Shown here: one piece after another, positions 53,908 to 62,846 of the stretch
Position numbering within the stretch: the stretch's first letter is position 1
Layout: every line of letters begins with the position of its first letter
Assembly: GCA_035944115.1 (NCBI GenBank)
Contig: DASZBJ010000038.1
Span: 42,207 to 106,206, forward strand
DNA: 64,000 nucleotides
Reading direction: 5' to 3'
Source: Candidatus Babeliales bacterium
GTDB taxonomy: Bacteria; Babelota; Babeliae; Babelales; Vermiphilaceae
The notes under the pieces: model-generated
Told to the model about the DNA's origin: nothing
The model's input: only the letters and a program-made list of their open reading frames with translations
The model's database searches: none
Translations under genes and position numbers: made by a program

Positions 53908-54117
53908 ATGAATAACAAACCAATGGATAAAAAGATGGATAGATCTACAGATAAATCTGTTAATCCAAAATCTGCAACTCCACAAAATCAACATGGTCAG
54001 CAAAATCAGCACAACAAACATGCTGATAAAGATCAGAACAAAAACATACACGCTGGTAAAAACAAATCAGAAGAATGTGATGATCGGTCATGCGACAATA
54101 AAGCGAAACGTAGCTAA
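53908..54117 (+). CDS. Small hydrophilic disordered protein
   Basis: 69 residues from the ATG at 53908, preceded by AGGAGG, a strong ribosome site; the frame extends upstream but without support. The sequence is almost free of hydrophobic residues and rich in Lys, Asn, Gln, His and Asp (e.g. QNQHGQQNQHNKHADKDQNK), ending SEECDDRSCDNKAKRS. Composition is like hydrophilins or stress-protective peptides. No family recognised. Has its own terminator, so probably an independently expressed abundant small protein. Confidence 0.6.
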   Translation: MNNKPMDKKMDRSTDKSVNPKSATPQNQHGQQNQHNKHADKDQNKNIHAGKNKSEECDDRSCDNKAKRS

Positions 54118-54149
54118 ATCCTACACTAGCTAAATTTGTTAATAAAAAA

Positions 54150-54176
54150 AGGGGTGACTTTGGTCACCCTCTTTTT
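54150..54176 (+). terminator. Terminator after the small hydrophilic gene
   Basis: GGGTGAC (54152-54158) and GTCACCC (54163-54169) form a tight stem with a TTTG loop, flanked by an A-run and CTCTTTTT. Also suits the converging minus-strand gene. Confidence 0.85.
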
Positions 54177-54197
54177 CGCTTTTAAACTTTTTTGTTT

Positions 54198-55451
54198 TTA
54201 AAATTCACAAGAGAAAATAAGGCCGACTGCACTGAATAATGCAGATCGCTGTCCATTGAATGGAATTTTTCCATATAACCATAATGAGGGTCGCGCTGAC
54301 GCTTCAGGCAAGTGGCACCCAAAATCATACCCTATTTTTCCTACAAAAGTATGAGCGGTCCATTCTTGTAAGCTGACTGCTGTATTGGCAATACGATTTG
54401 AGTGATAAGGAAAATCAACTGCGATTTTGTCATCACCATGTTTTAGGTATTGGTAATTCAGTCTGCATGATAAGCCTTTGCAAAACTCCTCAAATCCTAT
54501 GTATAAATTAAACTGTTGCGTGAGTCCCCAATCTTTATATGCACATGCTTTTTGTAAGAGTAAGAGATCGGTCTGACTGTGATCGGTTTTGACGCGGCGG
54601 TATCGGCTGTTGCCAAATAAATGGAGTAGTTCCACGTCCACACCTGCATACATATAGTCTCCTAGTGTCAGTTCAATACTGCCACCAAAAATAAGCCCCG
54701 TTGCTCCATCATGTCCAAATGGCAATGCAAATATTTTATCATCGTCTTGTTTTAGTCCTGTTGGTAGTGATAATCCTATGCGTGCATTGAGCTGTACGTT
54801 TTTTAAAAAGGGTTTTGCTTGTTTAAAATTTTCTAGCCATTCAAGTAATAAAACGCCGTCTCCTAAACCGGTACGATGCCATCCCTCAATCGAAAGTCCC
54901 CTGCCATACTTATTAACAATAGTGGCTAAATTATCAACAATTTCAGTTTTAAATGCTTCATTATTGGGGTTTAGCTCACTGTCATAGCACCAAGATACAT
55001 TTGATAGTCGCATGCTATAGACAGGAAGATAAAAACCGAGAGACAGGCCATGATTAAAAATAAATCGTGTGGCAAAAGAGAAGCTGTAGCGAAGGTCCAG
55101 TTTTCCTGTAGGAATTATGCGTCCCTCTACGCCATCATCTTTAAATGTTGTAAGGAGGGCGGCTAGCTCAAGTAGAAGTGGATCATTTGGATTTCCGTTT
55201 GCCATTGCAAGAATATTTTGATCGCTGTTCCAGATGCGCAATGCATTATTGCAATGCTTTTCAGAATCGTATGTGCGTGTTGAAATTCCTGCTTGCCCAA
55301 GCGCAGAGCATTGAAACAGTGACTCACAATGGTAGGGAGGCTTGAGAGGTATATCGTGTAATGAGGTGAGTCCCATGCTACACATATAAGATCCATAGCT
55401 AATTGTGCTTACTATGATAGATAATTTATACATTGTTCGAGCGGTGATCAT
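54198..55451 (-). CDS. Exported protein, probable outer-membrane beta-barrel
   Basis: 417 residues. The ATG at 55451 has AAGGA eight bases upstream. N-terminal signal about 1-30 (MYKLSIIVSTISYGSYMCSMG). The mature part contains many barrel-like strands (SFSFATRFIFNHGLSLGFYLPVYSMRLSNVSWCY; ARIGLSLPTGLK; IFGGSIELTLGDYMYAGVDVELLHLFG; TAHTFVGKIGYDFG) and ends in FSAVGLIFSCEF with the C-terminal Phe of BAM substrates. No family recognised. It lies next to the large exported protein at 55514, 62 bp away, and is probably cotranscribed. Confidence 0.7.
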   Translation of the reverse strand: MITARTMYKLSIIVSTISYGSYMCSMGLTSLHDIPLKPPYHCESLFQCSALGQAGISTRTYDSEKHCNNALRIWNSDQNILAMANGNPNDPLLLELAALLTTFKDDGVEGRIIPTGKLDLRYSFSFATRFIFNHGLSLGFYLPVYSMRLSNVSWCYDSELNPNNEAFKTEIVDNLATIVNKYGRGLSIEGWHRTGLGDGVLLLEWLENFKQAKPFLKNVQLNARIGLSLPTGLKQDDDKIFALPFGHDGATGLIFGGSIELTLGDYMYAGVDVELLHLFGNSRYRRVKTDHSQTDLLLLQKACAYKDWGLTQQFNLYIGFEEFCKGLSCRLNYQYLKHGDDKIAVDFPYHSNRIANTAVSLQEWTAHTFVGKIGYDFGCHLPEASARPSLWLYGKIPFNGQRSALFSAVGLIFSCEF

Positions 55452-55513
55452 CTATTAATCCTTTTGGTTACATTATCGTGCTATAAAAAAGAGGAGATTG
55501 TTTGTTTTTTATT

Positions 55514-58303
55514 TTATTCATTTACTCGTATGCCAAAATCTCCAATGGCAATCCATGTTCCCAGTGCCTCAGATCGTAATATGTGTGAGATACCTTTTGT
55601 ATTTTGTATATCAATCGGGGCATAGAATGCAGAGAGAGAGAGGCCAAGTTTTAGACCTGGTATGTCAGTGTGAGATTTTTCCACTGCATGAAGATATAAT
55701 GCGCCATCAGTGGTAAAACTTTTATTAAATTGGGTAAATGTATAGAGGGGGTATAGCTCATTATTATATATACTGTCTCGTATCAGAGAGGCAGTTGTTT
55801 TATTATGTGCGGTTTTTATTGCAAAACGGGACAGCGCAGTCCCTTCTCTTTCCGCTGATTTACTCATTGCATATACCATTCCATGTTGTGCATAAGCAAG
55901 ATCTTGTTCTCGCCCGGTGGTGGTAATCGCGGTCAAATGATAGGTGGATTTTGTTTTATAAGGAACGGAAACAGTAGACCAGTTTGGTTGTGATTCGTTT
56001 GTTATAGTTGTTTCTAATAACTGTTCTTTTGTTGCTAGAAGAATGTATGAGTTTGAAACGATAACATCATTCAGCCGGTCCGTTTTTTGGGATATTTGTG
56101 CGATTGTTGCGGCTGAATAATCGGGGCTGCTGATATGTATGCGTTCTAATTTTATTGGGGTAAGAATGTATAAATACCCATTATCAAAAATCAGTTTTTT
56201 AACATTAGGTTCATTGCTGATTATTTTAAATTCTAATTTGTCGGTAAGGTTATTAAGAGTCGTTTGTAGATCTGATTGCCATCCCTTGCCCTTTTGGTCA
56301 GTTAATATCGCAACTCCTTTTTCACCAGCAACAAATAATAAACCACCTTTTGCTGGAGTCCATCCTATTTCCGCTGCATAGATATCGCCGATTTGATTAA
56401 GAGCACCGCCGGTGCAGAGTGTAATCGTATTATTATGGGAACGATCTATAAGACCGTGTAGATATTGTGTTGTATCCGGCTCGATAACAGGAGTTGTTTT
56501 TTTTGTATTATGGTTAGATTCTGTTGTTATGCACGCAACTTTATTACGTCCTGTTGCAATGAGCAAAGAGGTTGTGGCAATGCCAGGAGTGATGGTGTGT
56601 GGGAATTCAAATAAGCCAAAAACTCCCCCCTGTTCTTGAGGGAAAGAGCTGCTGAACCAACTTTGTAATGGTGCAAGAGCGTGCCCTTTGCCCCATTCTG
56701 TCGCTGCAATAGTATTAATTTCTTGTTTGGTTGTGCCTTGCAATGTACAAAAAATTCCAGTCTTGTCGTGATAGGTAAATCCAAAAAGATTAGTAGATGG
56801 ATGTGCTGCGCGTTTCCATGAGCTCCAGGCAGCTATTTTTCCGTCTTTGTCAAAGATAGCTTGTGAATAGTAAATGCCGGGCGCAGTGTTGATTTGATTA
56901 TCTGATACGAGCACAAAAACAGAGTCGCCGTGTGCTTCAATTGCATCAATAGTTCCCGCGGTAAGAGGACCATTTCCCACACGTGTGGCGCTATTATCAT
57001 CTATAGCGTCTGTAGTATACATATCGTCTGCTTCTTTTGCCGGTTCAAGAAATGCACGGTGTATGAGTTGCTTAGGGCTGTTTTTAGCAAAGAGCTCCTG
57101 TGGAATTGCGCTTTTACAGGCCAATGTACCATGTGCGATGTTATCAGCAGCGCTATTTTCTTGAAATCTTCTATCAACAAGTGGCAATGAATACAGTTGG
57201 TTTTTTGTTTCTTGTGGGGTGCCATTGCCTCCTACTACCAGAAGATAAGGAAGATGTGATGTGGGCCAAAATGTACGTACATGATGCAGAGATACTGATT
57301 GTTCTGCACCTCGCGTGCCGATAATGTGATTGTTCGAGGTAAATAGGTGATCGGGTGCGATTGGTACAAAAATAAGTGCACCTTGTGGTGTGAATGCGCC
57401 AACGAGTAACGCACGTGCACCATCATTTTGCTCTGGCCCTGCAGTTACTTGTAGAGCAACATAGAGACGTTTGAGTTTTGCATCCCAATGCATATCAATT
57501 ACTGATCCTACAGCAGAAAGATCATTGCCTATTTTTGCTGTTTTAGTACTGCAGTCAATGGGGTATGCACGCGGTACGTTTGCGCTCAGTTGTGCATCAA
57601 GTTGCCAAATAGCGGCTTTCTTTACTGATCCTGTTCCTGTAACATGCTTATAAATATTGATAACGGCAATCCCACCACCTGGTTGTCCAAATTCTCCTTG
57701 TGAACTTTTTACTGCCGCTAAACAAAATGACATATCGCCAATGCTGCCGAGTAATCTGACTATTCCGGTGGATGGTATGCCAAATGCATCTTTAATGTGA
57801 CGTGTTACATATAAAGAATCGCTGCCGATAGTTTCTAGAAAATAAATATCGGATGGTGCATCTGCGGGCACTGCAAGAAGACTTTCATGAAACATATTTC
57901 CTTGCGCTTGGCTCATAAAGCTGACATCGGCTTGTGTGGCAACCAGAGCAAGATGCGCAATGCCAGTATCATGCAAAGGATTTTTTTGATCTTTTTCTCC
58001 ATCGATAGTCACTTTTTCTTTCATTAATCCGAAACATGGTCTGCCGTCATAAGAAAGCGCTGTAATGGAGTATTCTTTTGCCAGGTTTTTTTTTGTAGCA
58101 GGATGGGCTGCAACATATACCATATCACCTGCCGGACGCGTGATGTATTGTTGCACAGAGAAATCAAATGTTTTATCTGAACTTTTTGTAGGATTTGTAG
58201 GATCATGTTTTTTGACAATATGGGGAGATATAGAAGTCGCCCAAGCAAAAAGCAATAATGTAGCGATAGAGGAATTACAGGAATTTTTTGTACGCTTCAT
58301 CAT
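55514..58303 (-). CDS. Large exported protein, probably beta-rich
   Basis: 929 residues from the ATG pair at 58303/58300, with AAGGA nine bases upstream. Signal peptide about 1-30 (SIATLLLFAWATSIS). The rest is a long run of short hydrophobic beta-like segments with recurring patterns such as GDSVFVLVSDNQ, GGLLFVAGEKGVAILTD, NGYLYILTPIKL and SNSYILLATKEQLLET. These suggest WD/Kelch-like propeller blades, but I can assign no specific family. The C-terminus ends WIAIGDFGIRVNE. With the adjacent barrel protein it could form a surface pair. Confidence 0.65.
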   Translation of the reverse strand: MMKRTKNSCNSSIATLLLFAWATSISPHIVKKHDPTNPTKSSDKTFDFSVQQYITRPAGDMVYVAAHPATKKNLAKEYSITALSYDGRPCFGLMKEKVTIDGEKDQKNPLHDTGIAHLALVATQADVSFMSQAQGNMFHESLLAVPADAPSDIYFLETIGSDSLYVTRHIKDAFGIPSTGIVRLLGSIGDMSFCLAAVKSSQGEFGQPGGGIAVINIYKHVTGTGSVKKAAIWQLDAQLSANVPRAYPIDCSTKTAKIGNDLSAVGSVIDMHWDAKLKRLYVALQVTAGPEQNDGARALLVGAFTPQGALIFVPIAPDHLFTSNNHIIGTRGAEQSVSLHHVRTFWPTSHLPYLLVVGGNGTPQETKNQLYSLPLVDRRFQENSAADNIAHGTLACKSAIPQELFAKNSPKQLIHRAFLEPAKEADDMYTTDAIDDNSATRVGNGPLTAGTIDAIEAHGDSVFVLVSDNQINTAPGIYYSQAIFDKDGKIAAWSSWKRAAHPSTNLFGFTYHDKTGIFCTLQGTTKQEINTIAATEWGKGHALAPLQSWFSSSFPQEQGGVFGLFEFPHTITPGIATTSLLIATGRNKVACITTESNHNTKKTTPVIEPDTTQYLHGLIDRSHNNTITLCTGGALNQIGDIYAAEIGWTPAKGGLLFVAGEKGVAILTDQKGKGWQSDLQTTLNNLTDKLEFKIISNEPNVKKLIFDNGYLYILTPIKLERIHISSPDYSAATIAQISQKTDRLNDVIVSNSYILLATKEQLLETTITNESQPNWSTVSVPYKTKSTYHLTAITTTGREQDLAYAQHGMVYAMSKSAEREGTALSRFAIKTAHNKTTASLIRDSIYNNELYPLYTFTQFNKSFTTDGALYLHAVEKSHTDIPGLKLGLSLSAFYAPIDIQNTKGISHILRSEALGTWIAIGDFGIRVNE

Positions 58304-58685
58304 ATTCGTATTCCTTAAGATGGTAAAGAACGGTAGGTCTTTTTTGTAATCATAGGTTTTTATTGTAAAAAATTTTGACAAAAACTACCACTATGGACTT
58401 TGAGCTGACCCGGAAAATCTGAATATATTTATTTGCCATATTAAAAACTAATCGAGACAAAAAAGCCTCCGATCGTCGTCGCGAAGACGATCGGGTGTCA
58501 AGAATGCTAAGACTATTATTCATGAGTCCATAGCGTTTGTTCTGTTGAAAGAAATTAAATCTTAAATTTTGGATAGGCTCTTTGCCAGCCTGTCTATATT
58601 CAATTGAACTTATATCAAAATAAAAAATTATATGTTACGATTCATTTTGATATAAGCAGTGTTTTTATTTATGTATGGTTATTAT
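58304..58685. other. Non-coding gap with a G/C-rich hairpin
   Basis: About 380 bp without a gene. It contains one notable hairpin at 58469-58494 (CCGATCGTC / GACGATCGG, 9 perfect base pairs, 8-base loop). There is no T-run after it. Promoters for both divergent genes must lie here, but none stands out. Confidence 0.4.
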
Positions 58686-60227
58686 ATGCAAGCTAAAATA
58701 TTTTCAGCGACCACCATTGGTGTTGACGCGCATTCTGTGGAAGTAGAGGTTGATTTATCTCCTGGACTTATTCAATTTTATATTGTTGGCCTTCCTGATA
58801 CCGCAATAAAAGAAAGTAGTAAACGTATTCAAACGGCCCTTAAAAACAGTGGTATTCGCTTGCCCTGCAAACGGATCACCGTAAATTTAGCTCCTGCTGA
58901 TTTAAAAAAAGAAGGAACTTTATTTGATCTACCGATTGCTGTCGGAATTTTACAAGCAGCAGGTCATTTAGAGGTTCCGCTATCATTTCTGCAAGAAACA
59001 TTGGTGATGGGTGAACTTTCATTGGATGGAAGTATTCGGTTCATAAAGGGAGCGCTTGCCATTGCCTATGATGCACATAAGCTTGGCAAAAAACGGGTCA
59101 TTGTACCAAAAGAAAATGCCCATGAAGCAGCACTTATTAAAGATTTAACAGTTATTGGAGTTTCCCATTTAACGGAATTAGTTGCTTTTTTGCGTGGTGA
59201 ATATGAGATCGCGCCAACCCAAAATTCTTTCGATAATTATAGCGAACAAGAATCAACATCATCGGTTGATTTTTCTCAGGTTAAGGGGCAATATCAGGCA
59301 AAACGTGCATTGCAGGTAACTGCAGCAGGATCGCATAACATTTTATTCATCGGTCCCCCAGGATCGGGAAAGACGATGCTTGCAAAACGGTTGCCGAGTA
59401 TTATGCCGCGCCTGACCTTTGATGAAGTGCTTGCGACCAGCAAAATCTATTCTATTACCGGTAAATTGCATGGCACGCCGTTGATCGCGCAGCGCCCTTT
59501 TCGTGATCCGCACCACACAATTTCGCAAGCCGGTCTTGTTGGAGGAGGCTCCTATCCACAACCAGGAGAAATTAGCTTAGCCCATAACGGCATTTTATTT
59601 TTAGATGAACTTACGGAATTTAAACGTACGACGCTTGAAGTGATGCGTCAGCCGCTTGAAAATAAGCAGGTGAATATTTCTCGCGTTAATCAATCAATAA
59701 CATTTCCGGCTTCATTTTTGCTTATTGCAGCCCTTAATCCATGCCCATGTGGTTACTGGGGCGATAAAAAGCGTGCATGTAGCTGCAGTCAACAGCAAGT
59801 TGGTCGGTATTTAGAAAAACTTTCAGGACCGTTGCTTGATCGGATTGATATTCAGGTGCATGTCCAAGGAGTTGATTATGATACGGTTAAAACAGATCAA
59901 CTATCAATGAGCTCAGAGCAAATGTGTGTTGGAGTTAATTGGGCATTGCAGGCGCAGAACAAACGATTTGGCAATCCGACTATGCGAAACGCTAATATGC
60001 GTTCAGATCAGATAGAGCAGCATTGCATATTGACTCCCGCAGCGGAAGCTGTGGTCAAAAAAGCATTTGATGTGCTTAATTTGAGCATGCGAGGGTATCA
60101 TAAGATTCTAAAGGTTGCCCGTACCATAGCGGATATAGAAGAAAAAGAGATAATCGATGTGCCACATATTCAAGAGGCGATTATGTATCGTTCGCTTGAC
60201 CAGAATCGTGATAGTCAGCGTATCTAG
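58686..60227 (+). CDS. comM: YifB/ComM-family Mg-chelatase-like AAA+ ATPase
   Basis: 513 residues from the ATG at 58686 (58671 and GTG 58659 are alternatives). ComM is a hexameric helicase that promotes branch migration during natural transformation. It starts AKIFSATTIGVDAHSVEVEVDLS and VGLPDTAIKESSKRIQTALKNSG, a Lon-like fold. Walker A GPPGSGKTM (residue about 220), FRDPHHTIS, Walker B GILFLDELTEF, CPCGYWGD and the zinc-ribbon-like cysteines, and DRIDI follow. All motifs are intact. Together with the shortened ComEC it hints at past or present DNA uptake. Confidence 0.95.
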   Translation: MQAKIFSATTIGVDAHSVEVEVDLSPGLIQFYIVGLPDTAIKESSKRIQTALKNSGIRLPCKRITVNLAPADLKKEGTLFDLPIAVGILQAAGHLEVPLSFLQETLVMGELSLDGSIRFIKGALAIAYDAHKLGKKRVIVPKENAHEAALIKDLTVIGVSHLTELVAFLRGEYEIAPTQNSFDNYSEQESTSSVDFSQVKGQYQAKRALQVTAAGSHNILFIGPPGSGKTMLAKRLPSIMPRLTFDEVLATSKIYSITGKLHGTPLIAQRPFRDPHHTISQAGLVGGGSYPQPGEISLAHNGILFLDELTEFKRTTLEVMRQPLENKQVNISRVNQSITFPASFLLIAALNPCPCGYWGDKKRACSCSQQQVGRYLEKLSGPLLDRIDIQVHVQGVDYDTVKTDQLSMSSEQMCVGVNWALQAQNKRFGNPTMRNANMRSDQIEQHCILTPAAEAVVKKAFDVLNLSMRGYHKILKVARTIADIEEKEIIDVPHIQEAIMYRSLDQNRDSQRI

Positions 60228-60261
60228 GTAACGCGAACTCGACCCAAAGATGCGGATTTTT

Positions 60262-60286
60262 GAGAAGAGGATTTTGTCTTCTCTTT
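60262..60286 (+). terminator. Terminator after comM
   Basis: GAGAAGA (60262-60268) and TCTTCTC (60277-60283) stem, 8-base loop, followed by TTTTG. Confidence 0.65.
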
Positions 60287-60461
60287 TGTCGCGAGCGAAG
60301 TGAAAGCGTAGCGCGGCCCTACTACGGGCCATATATCTTCTGTCACAGCAAGACACCTAATAAACTCTTGGATCAATGGATCGGTTTTTTAATATAGCAA
60401 AGATTTTTCGGACAGACCTTTGCGGTTCTTGCAGCCACGACATATTGTATTTTGTCGCCAT

Positions 60462-60487
60462 TAAAGTATTATTATTACAGTGTTTTT
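60462..60487 (+). promoter_or_regulatory. Repeated promoter-like element, copy 1
   Basis: 26 bp beginning TAAAGTATTATTATTACAG, 51 bp before the 60538 start. The same 26 bp, with one change, lies 25 bp before the 61180 gene. Contains TATTAT as a possible -10 box. Confidence 0.5.
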
Positions 60488-60537
60488 AGCTATTTATAAA
60501 ATGTTTTTTCTCTTTTGTGTCGATCGGGGATTCATAC

Positions 60538-60888
60538 ATGAAAAGATTATTAAAAAAAATGACATTGCCTTTGGTGGCAGTTTGTATGTTTACTGGGCAA
60601 ATCAGGGGTCATGAAGCCCAGCTATTAATGGCAAAAAAGCCAGAGACTCCTGTTGAAGGTGCGCTGAGCGAAAAATCCAAAACTGGCGTTAATAAAAAGC
60701 GTTTGGCTGTGGGGATTGGTCTAATGGCGACAATGCCAGCGGGTATTGGTTTTGAATCTTTTTTATCAACTAGAGTTGGTCGTGGGTGGTTGGACAGTGC
60801 ATATGCACAACTCACTACATTGCGTAGATACAACGCAGACCCCATAATTGGCGTATTTGTAGTTTTTCCCCTCCAGTACCTGCATTAG
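60538..60888 (+). CDS. Small exported protein, probably truncated by a frameshift
   Basis: 116 residues from the ATG at 60538. Signal peptide about 1-24 (LLKKMTLPLVAVCMFTGQIRG). The frame stops at TAG 60886, but the -1 frame (codons starting at positions divisible by 3) is open from before 60843 and continues as PPVPALAKGGMRIYLPYRGQ... to TGA 61075. The transition zone holds the runs GTTTTTCCCC (60862-60871). A one-base loss there would explain the split; the intact protein would be about 179 residues. No family recognised. It begins a set of small exported genes. Confidence 0.55.
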   Translation: MKRLLKKMTLPLVAVCMFTGQIRGHEAQLLMAKKPETPVEGALSEKSKTGVNKKRLAVGIGLMATMPAGIGFESFLSTRVGRGWLDSAYAQLTTLRRYNADPIIGVFVVFPLQYLH

Positions 60889-60899
60889 CCAAAGGAGGG

Positions 60900-61075
60900 A
60901 TGAGGATTTATTTGCCTTATAGGGGACAACCTGCTATCCATTTTTTCCGGGAAGGCGCGTTGGCACTTACCTATTATGGTATTCGCTTATCTACCCCCGC
61001 TGCATTTCTGGCCGGATCCTATATTGTATGTAAAGCATTGAAGGCCGCGCATGAGGCCAACCGACAAGGCTGTTG
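60900..61075 (+). pseudogene. Detached 3' part of the 60538 gene, or a separate 58-residue ORF
   Basis: The frame from ATG 60900 encodes 58 residues ending FLAGSYIVCKALKAAHEANRQGC, with one membrane-like helix (LSTPAAFLAGSYIVCKAL). AGGAGG lies right against the ATG, too close for good initiation. Because the same frame is open upstream inside the 60538 gene, it most likely is that gene's C-terminal part after a frameshift. Independent translation cannot be excluded. Confidence 0.5.
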
Positions 61076-61129
61076 AGCAACATCTGTTATCGCTCGTTAT
61101 CTGCCAAGGTGTTGCATATCTAATGCACC

Positions 61130-61155
61130 TAAAGTATCATTATTACAGTGTTTTT
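61130..61155 (+). promoter_or_regulatory. Repeated promoter-like element, copy 2
   Basis: Second copy of the 26-bp element at 60462-60487 (one substitution), starting TAAAGTATCATTATTACAG, followed by an A-rich stretch and AAGGAATAGCT before the ATG at 61180. Confidence 0.5.
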
Positions 61156-61179
61156 TGTATTTTTTAAAAAGGAATAGCT

Positions 61180-61527
61180 ATGAAGGATATCGCGAAAGTA
61201 GTAATGATCAGCATAGTATCTATGACATTCTTTGGGTATACAGGGCGTATAGAATCGCAAGCATCATGTACGAAAAGCTCTAATACGACGCCGGTAATAG
61301 CGCAGATTAAAGCAATCGCGCACAAAGTTGGTTATATTGGAAATACAGCGGCAAGTACACTGGCAGCGATTTGGTTATTACAGCATCAGGAGATACCAGG
61401 GTTTTTAAGTCCGTATATAAGCATGCCTGCTAATCGGGGAGCTCATGTGACAATGCGTGGCTTAATTTCTTTTGCTGGATTATCTATGCTGTACGTAACT
61501 TGGGCTAAAGTGATTAAAAGATGGTAA
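61180..61527 (+). CDS. Small exported/membrane protein
   Basis: 115 residues with AAGGAA upstream of the ATG. Signal peptide about 1-23. Two later hydrophobic segments (YIGNTAASTLAAIWLLQ and MRGLISFAGLSMLYVTWAKV). It shares its upstream element with the 60538 gene and a similar layout (leader, polar stretch, C-terminal helices), so the two may be distant paralogues. Not recognised otherwise. The next gene starts 45 bp downstream. Confidence 0.6.
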   Translation: MKDIAKVVMISIVSMTFFGYTGRIESQASCTKSSNTTPVIAQIKAIAHKVGYIGNTAASTLAAIWLLQHQEIPGFLSPYISMPANRGAHVTMRGLISFAGLSMLYVTWAKVIKRW

Positions 61528-61571
61528 GTTCTTGTAGGGTATATATCGTAAATGTGTTGGGAGGATTTATA

Positions 61572-62372
61572 ATGCATGGTTCTTTAAAAAAAACAGCATT
61601 GTTAATTGTTTTGTTTTCAGGTGCAGTTGGTCAGACAGGATATGTGGTTGCCAATAAACCTAAACCAGCGGGCATAGTATCTAAAGTAGGCAATGCCGTT
61701 AAAAAAACTGTTGCGACGGTAGTTGGATTACCTTTATTCCTTGCGGCGCCGATTAATGGTGTATTTAAGGTAATGACTTCTGATAAAGAGATGTTTGCTA
61801 AATTGTATACAGCGGCTAAAGATTCGCTTGATAAAATGAATTTTGATGAATCATCAAGGTTGCCTGTATTGCATTTTCTTAATCGTGAAGGTATTCGTAA
61901 GCAGTGGGCAGCAAACGTTACCTTAGCTTTTTGTGCGACAGTACCTGCTTCTATAATGGGCGCAGTTATTTTGTATCAAACATGGCTTCAAAAATCTATT
62001 AATAAAATCCCATCGCGTAAGAGAAAAGAAGATGTGCAGGAGACTGCGCTTTCTCAATTGATGCGGCTGGTTCAGCAGGTTGAATCTGATAAGATTGCAA
62101 CACAGGACTTAAAAACGATTGTGCAAGACGCAAAGCAGTTACTTGAATCTATTGCGCATTCAGCTGAACGGGCCGAATTTGCTGCGCAACAAGTTGAAGC
62201 GCTTGTTAAGCAGCTTGAGTCATCTGATGTGGTTCAAGCAAAAGGTAATTATCATTCTATGAAAGCCTATAAAGATGCGAGAAAGCGACAGGCTGAGGCT
62301 GAAGCAGCAGCAGTTGCTGTGGGCGGATTATCATTGCTTATCGCTATAGCGCTAATCGGCATATCTCGATAA
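61572..62372 (+). CDS. Exported protein with coiled coil and C-terminal anchor
   Basis: 266 residues from the ATG at 61572, which has GGAGGA nearby; the frame extends to 61521 without support. Signal peptide about 1-27 (GQTGYVVA|NK). Then a basic glycine/valine region, a membrane helix (about 118-136, NVTLAFCATVPASIMGAVILYQTWL) and a long coiled coil (about 155-245, LMRLVQQVESDKIATQDLKTIVQDAKQLLESIAHSAERAEFAAQQVEAL). A C-terminal hydrophobic helix (AAAVAVGGLSLLIAIALIGISR) ends the protein. Similar in layout to the 62847 protein. Function unknown. Confidence 0.6.
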   Translation: MHGSLKKTALLIVLFSGAVGQTGYVVANKPKPAGIVSKVGNAVKKTVATVVGLPLFLAAPINGVFKVMTSDKEMFAKLYTAAKDSLDKMNFDESSRLPVLHFLNREGIRKQWAANVTLAFCATVPASIMGAVILYQTWLQKSINKIPSRKRKEDVQETALSQLMRLVQQVESDKIATQDLKTIVQDAKQLLESIAHSAERAEFAAQQVEALVKQLESSDVVQAKGNYHSMKAYKDARKRQAEAEAAAVAVGGLSLLIAIALIGISR

Positions 62373-62377
62373 AAAAT

Positions 62378-62767
62378 ATGATTATGGGCATCGGGATAGA
62401 TAGTGTTGAAGTTGCACGATGTGTATCCTGGATTGGTTATTCATCTCAGCAATTATCACGAATCTTTTCTCATGATGAAATTAATTATGCGAGCAGCAAC
62501 CCGGCAAAAAAAGCAGAACGGTTGGCTGCTCGCTTTGCTGCTAAAGAGGCGTTTTGCAAAGGGTTGCACGCAGCATATCCAGGCAATCGATATTCGTTAC
62601 TTACGGTGTGCAGGGCCGTGGCAGTGCTGCATGGAGGCAATGGTGCCCCATATTTAGTTGTTGATTGGCGCCTACTTGGACTTGATGATCAGCAGGGCAT
62701 CCGGATTCATCTTTCTATAACGCATACTAAAACAGTTGCGACCGCGTATGTGGTATTAGAATTGTGA
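62378..62767 (+). CDS. acpS: Holo-[acyl-carrier-protein] synthase
   Basis: Transfers 4'-phosphopantetheine from CoA to ACP. 129 residues starting MIMGIGIDSVEVARC, which carries the Mg-binding Asp of GIDxVE. RFAAKEAFCKGL (Glu of the second ligand) and LSITHTKTVATAYVVLE at the end are diagnostic. It starts only 5 bp after the preceding exported gene, so it is likely in the same transcript. No ribosome site is seen, consistent with coupling. Confidence 0.93.
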   Translation: MIMGIGIDSVEVARCVSWIGYSSQQLSRIFSHDEINYASSNPAKKAERLAARFAAKEAFCKGLHAAYPGNRYSLLTVCRAVAVLHGGNGAPYLVVDWRLLGLDDQQGIRIHLSITHTKTVATAYVVLEL

Positions 62768-62846
62768 AAATGTAAAATTCGTTTAGAATTATAAAGTAAT
62801 ATCAATATAATAAAAAAGTTATCGTTAACGGTTTGAGGAATTTCGA

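Larger units (their letters stand above)
60228..60537. other. Non-coding gap after comM
   Basis: 310 bp. It holds the comM terminator (60262-60286), a G/C-rich hairpin GGCCC/GGGCC at 60315-60330 preceded by GCGAGCGAAGTGAAAGCG, and the first copy of a 26-bp promoter-like repeat (60462-60487). Confidence 0.5.
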
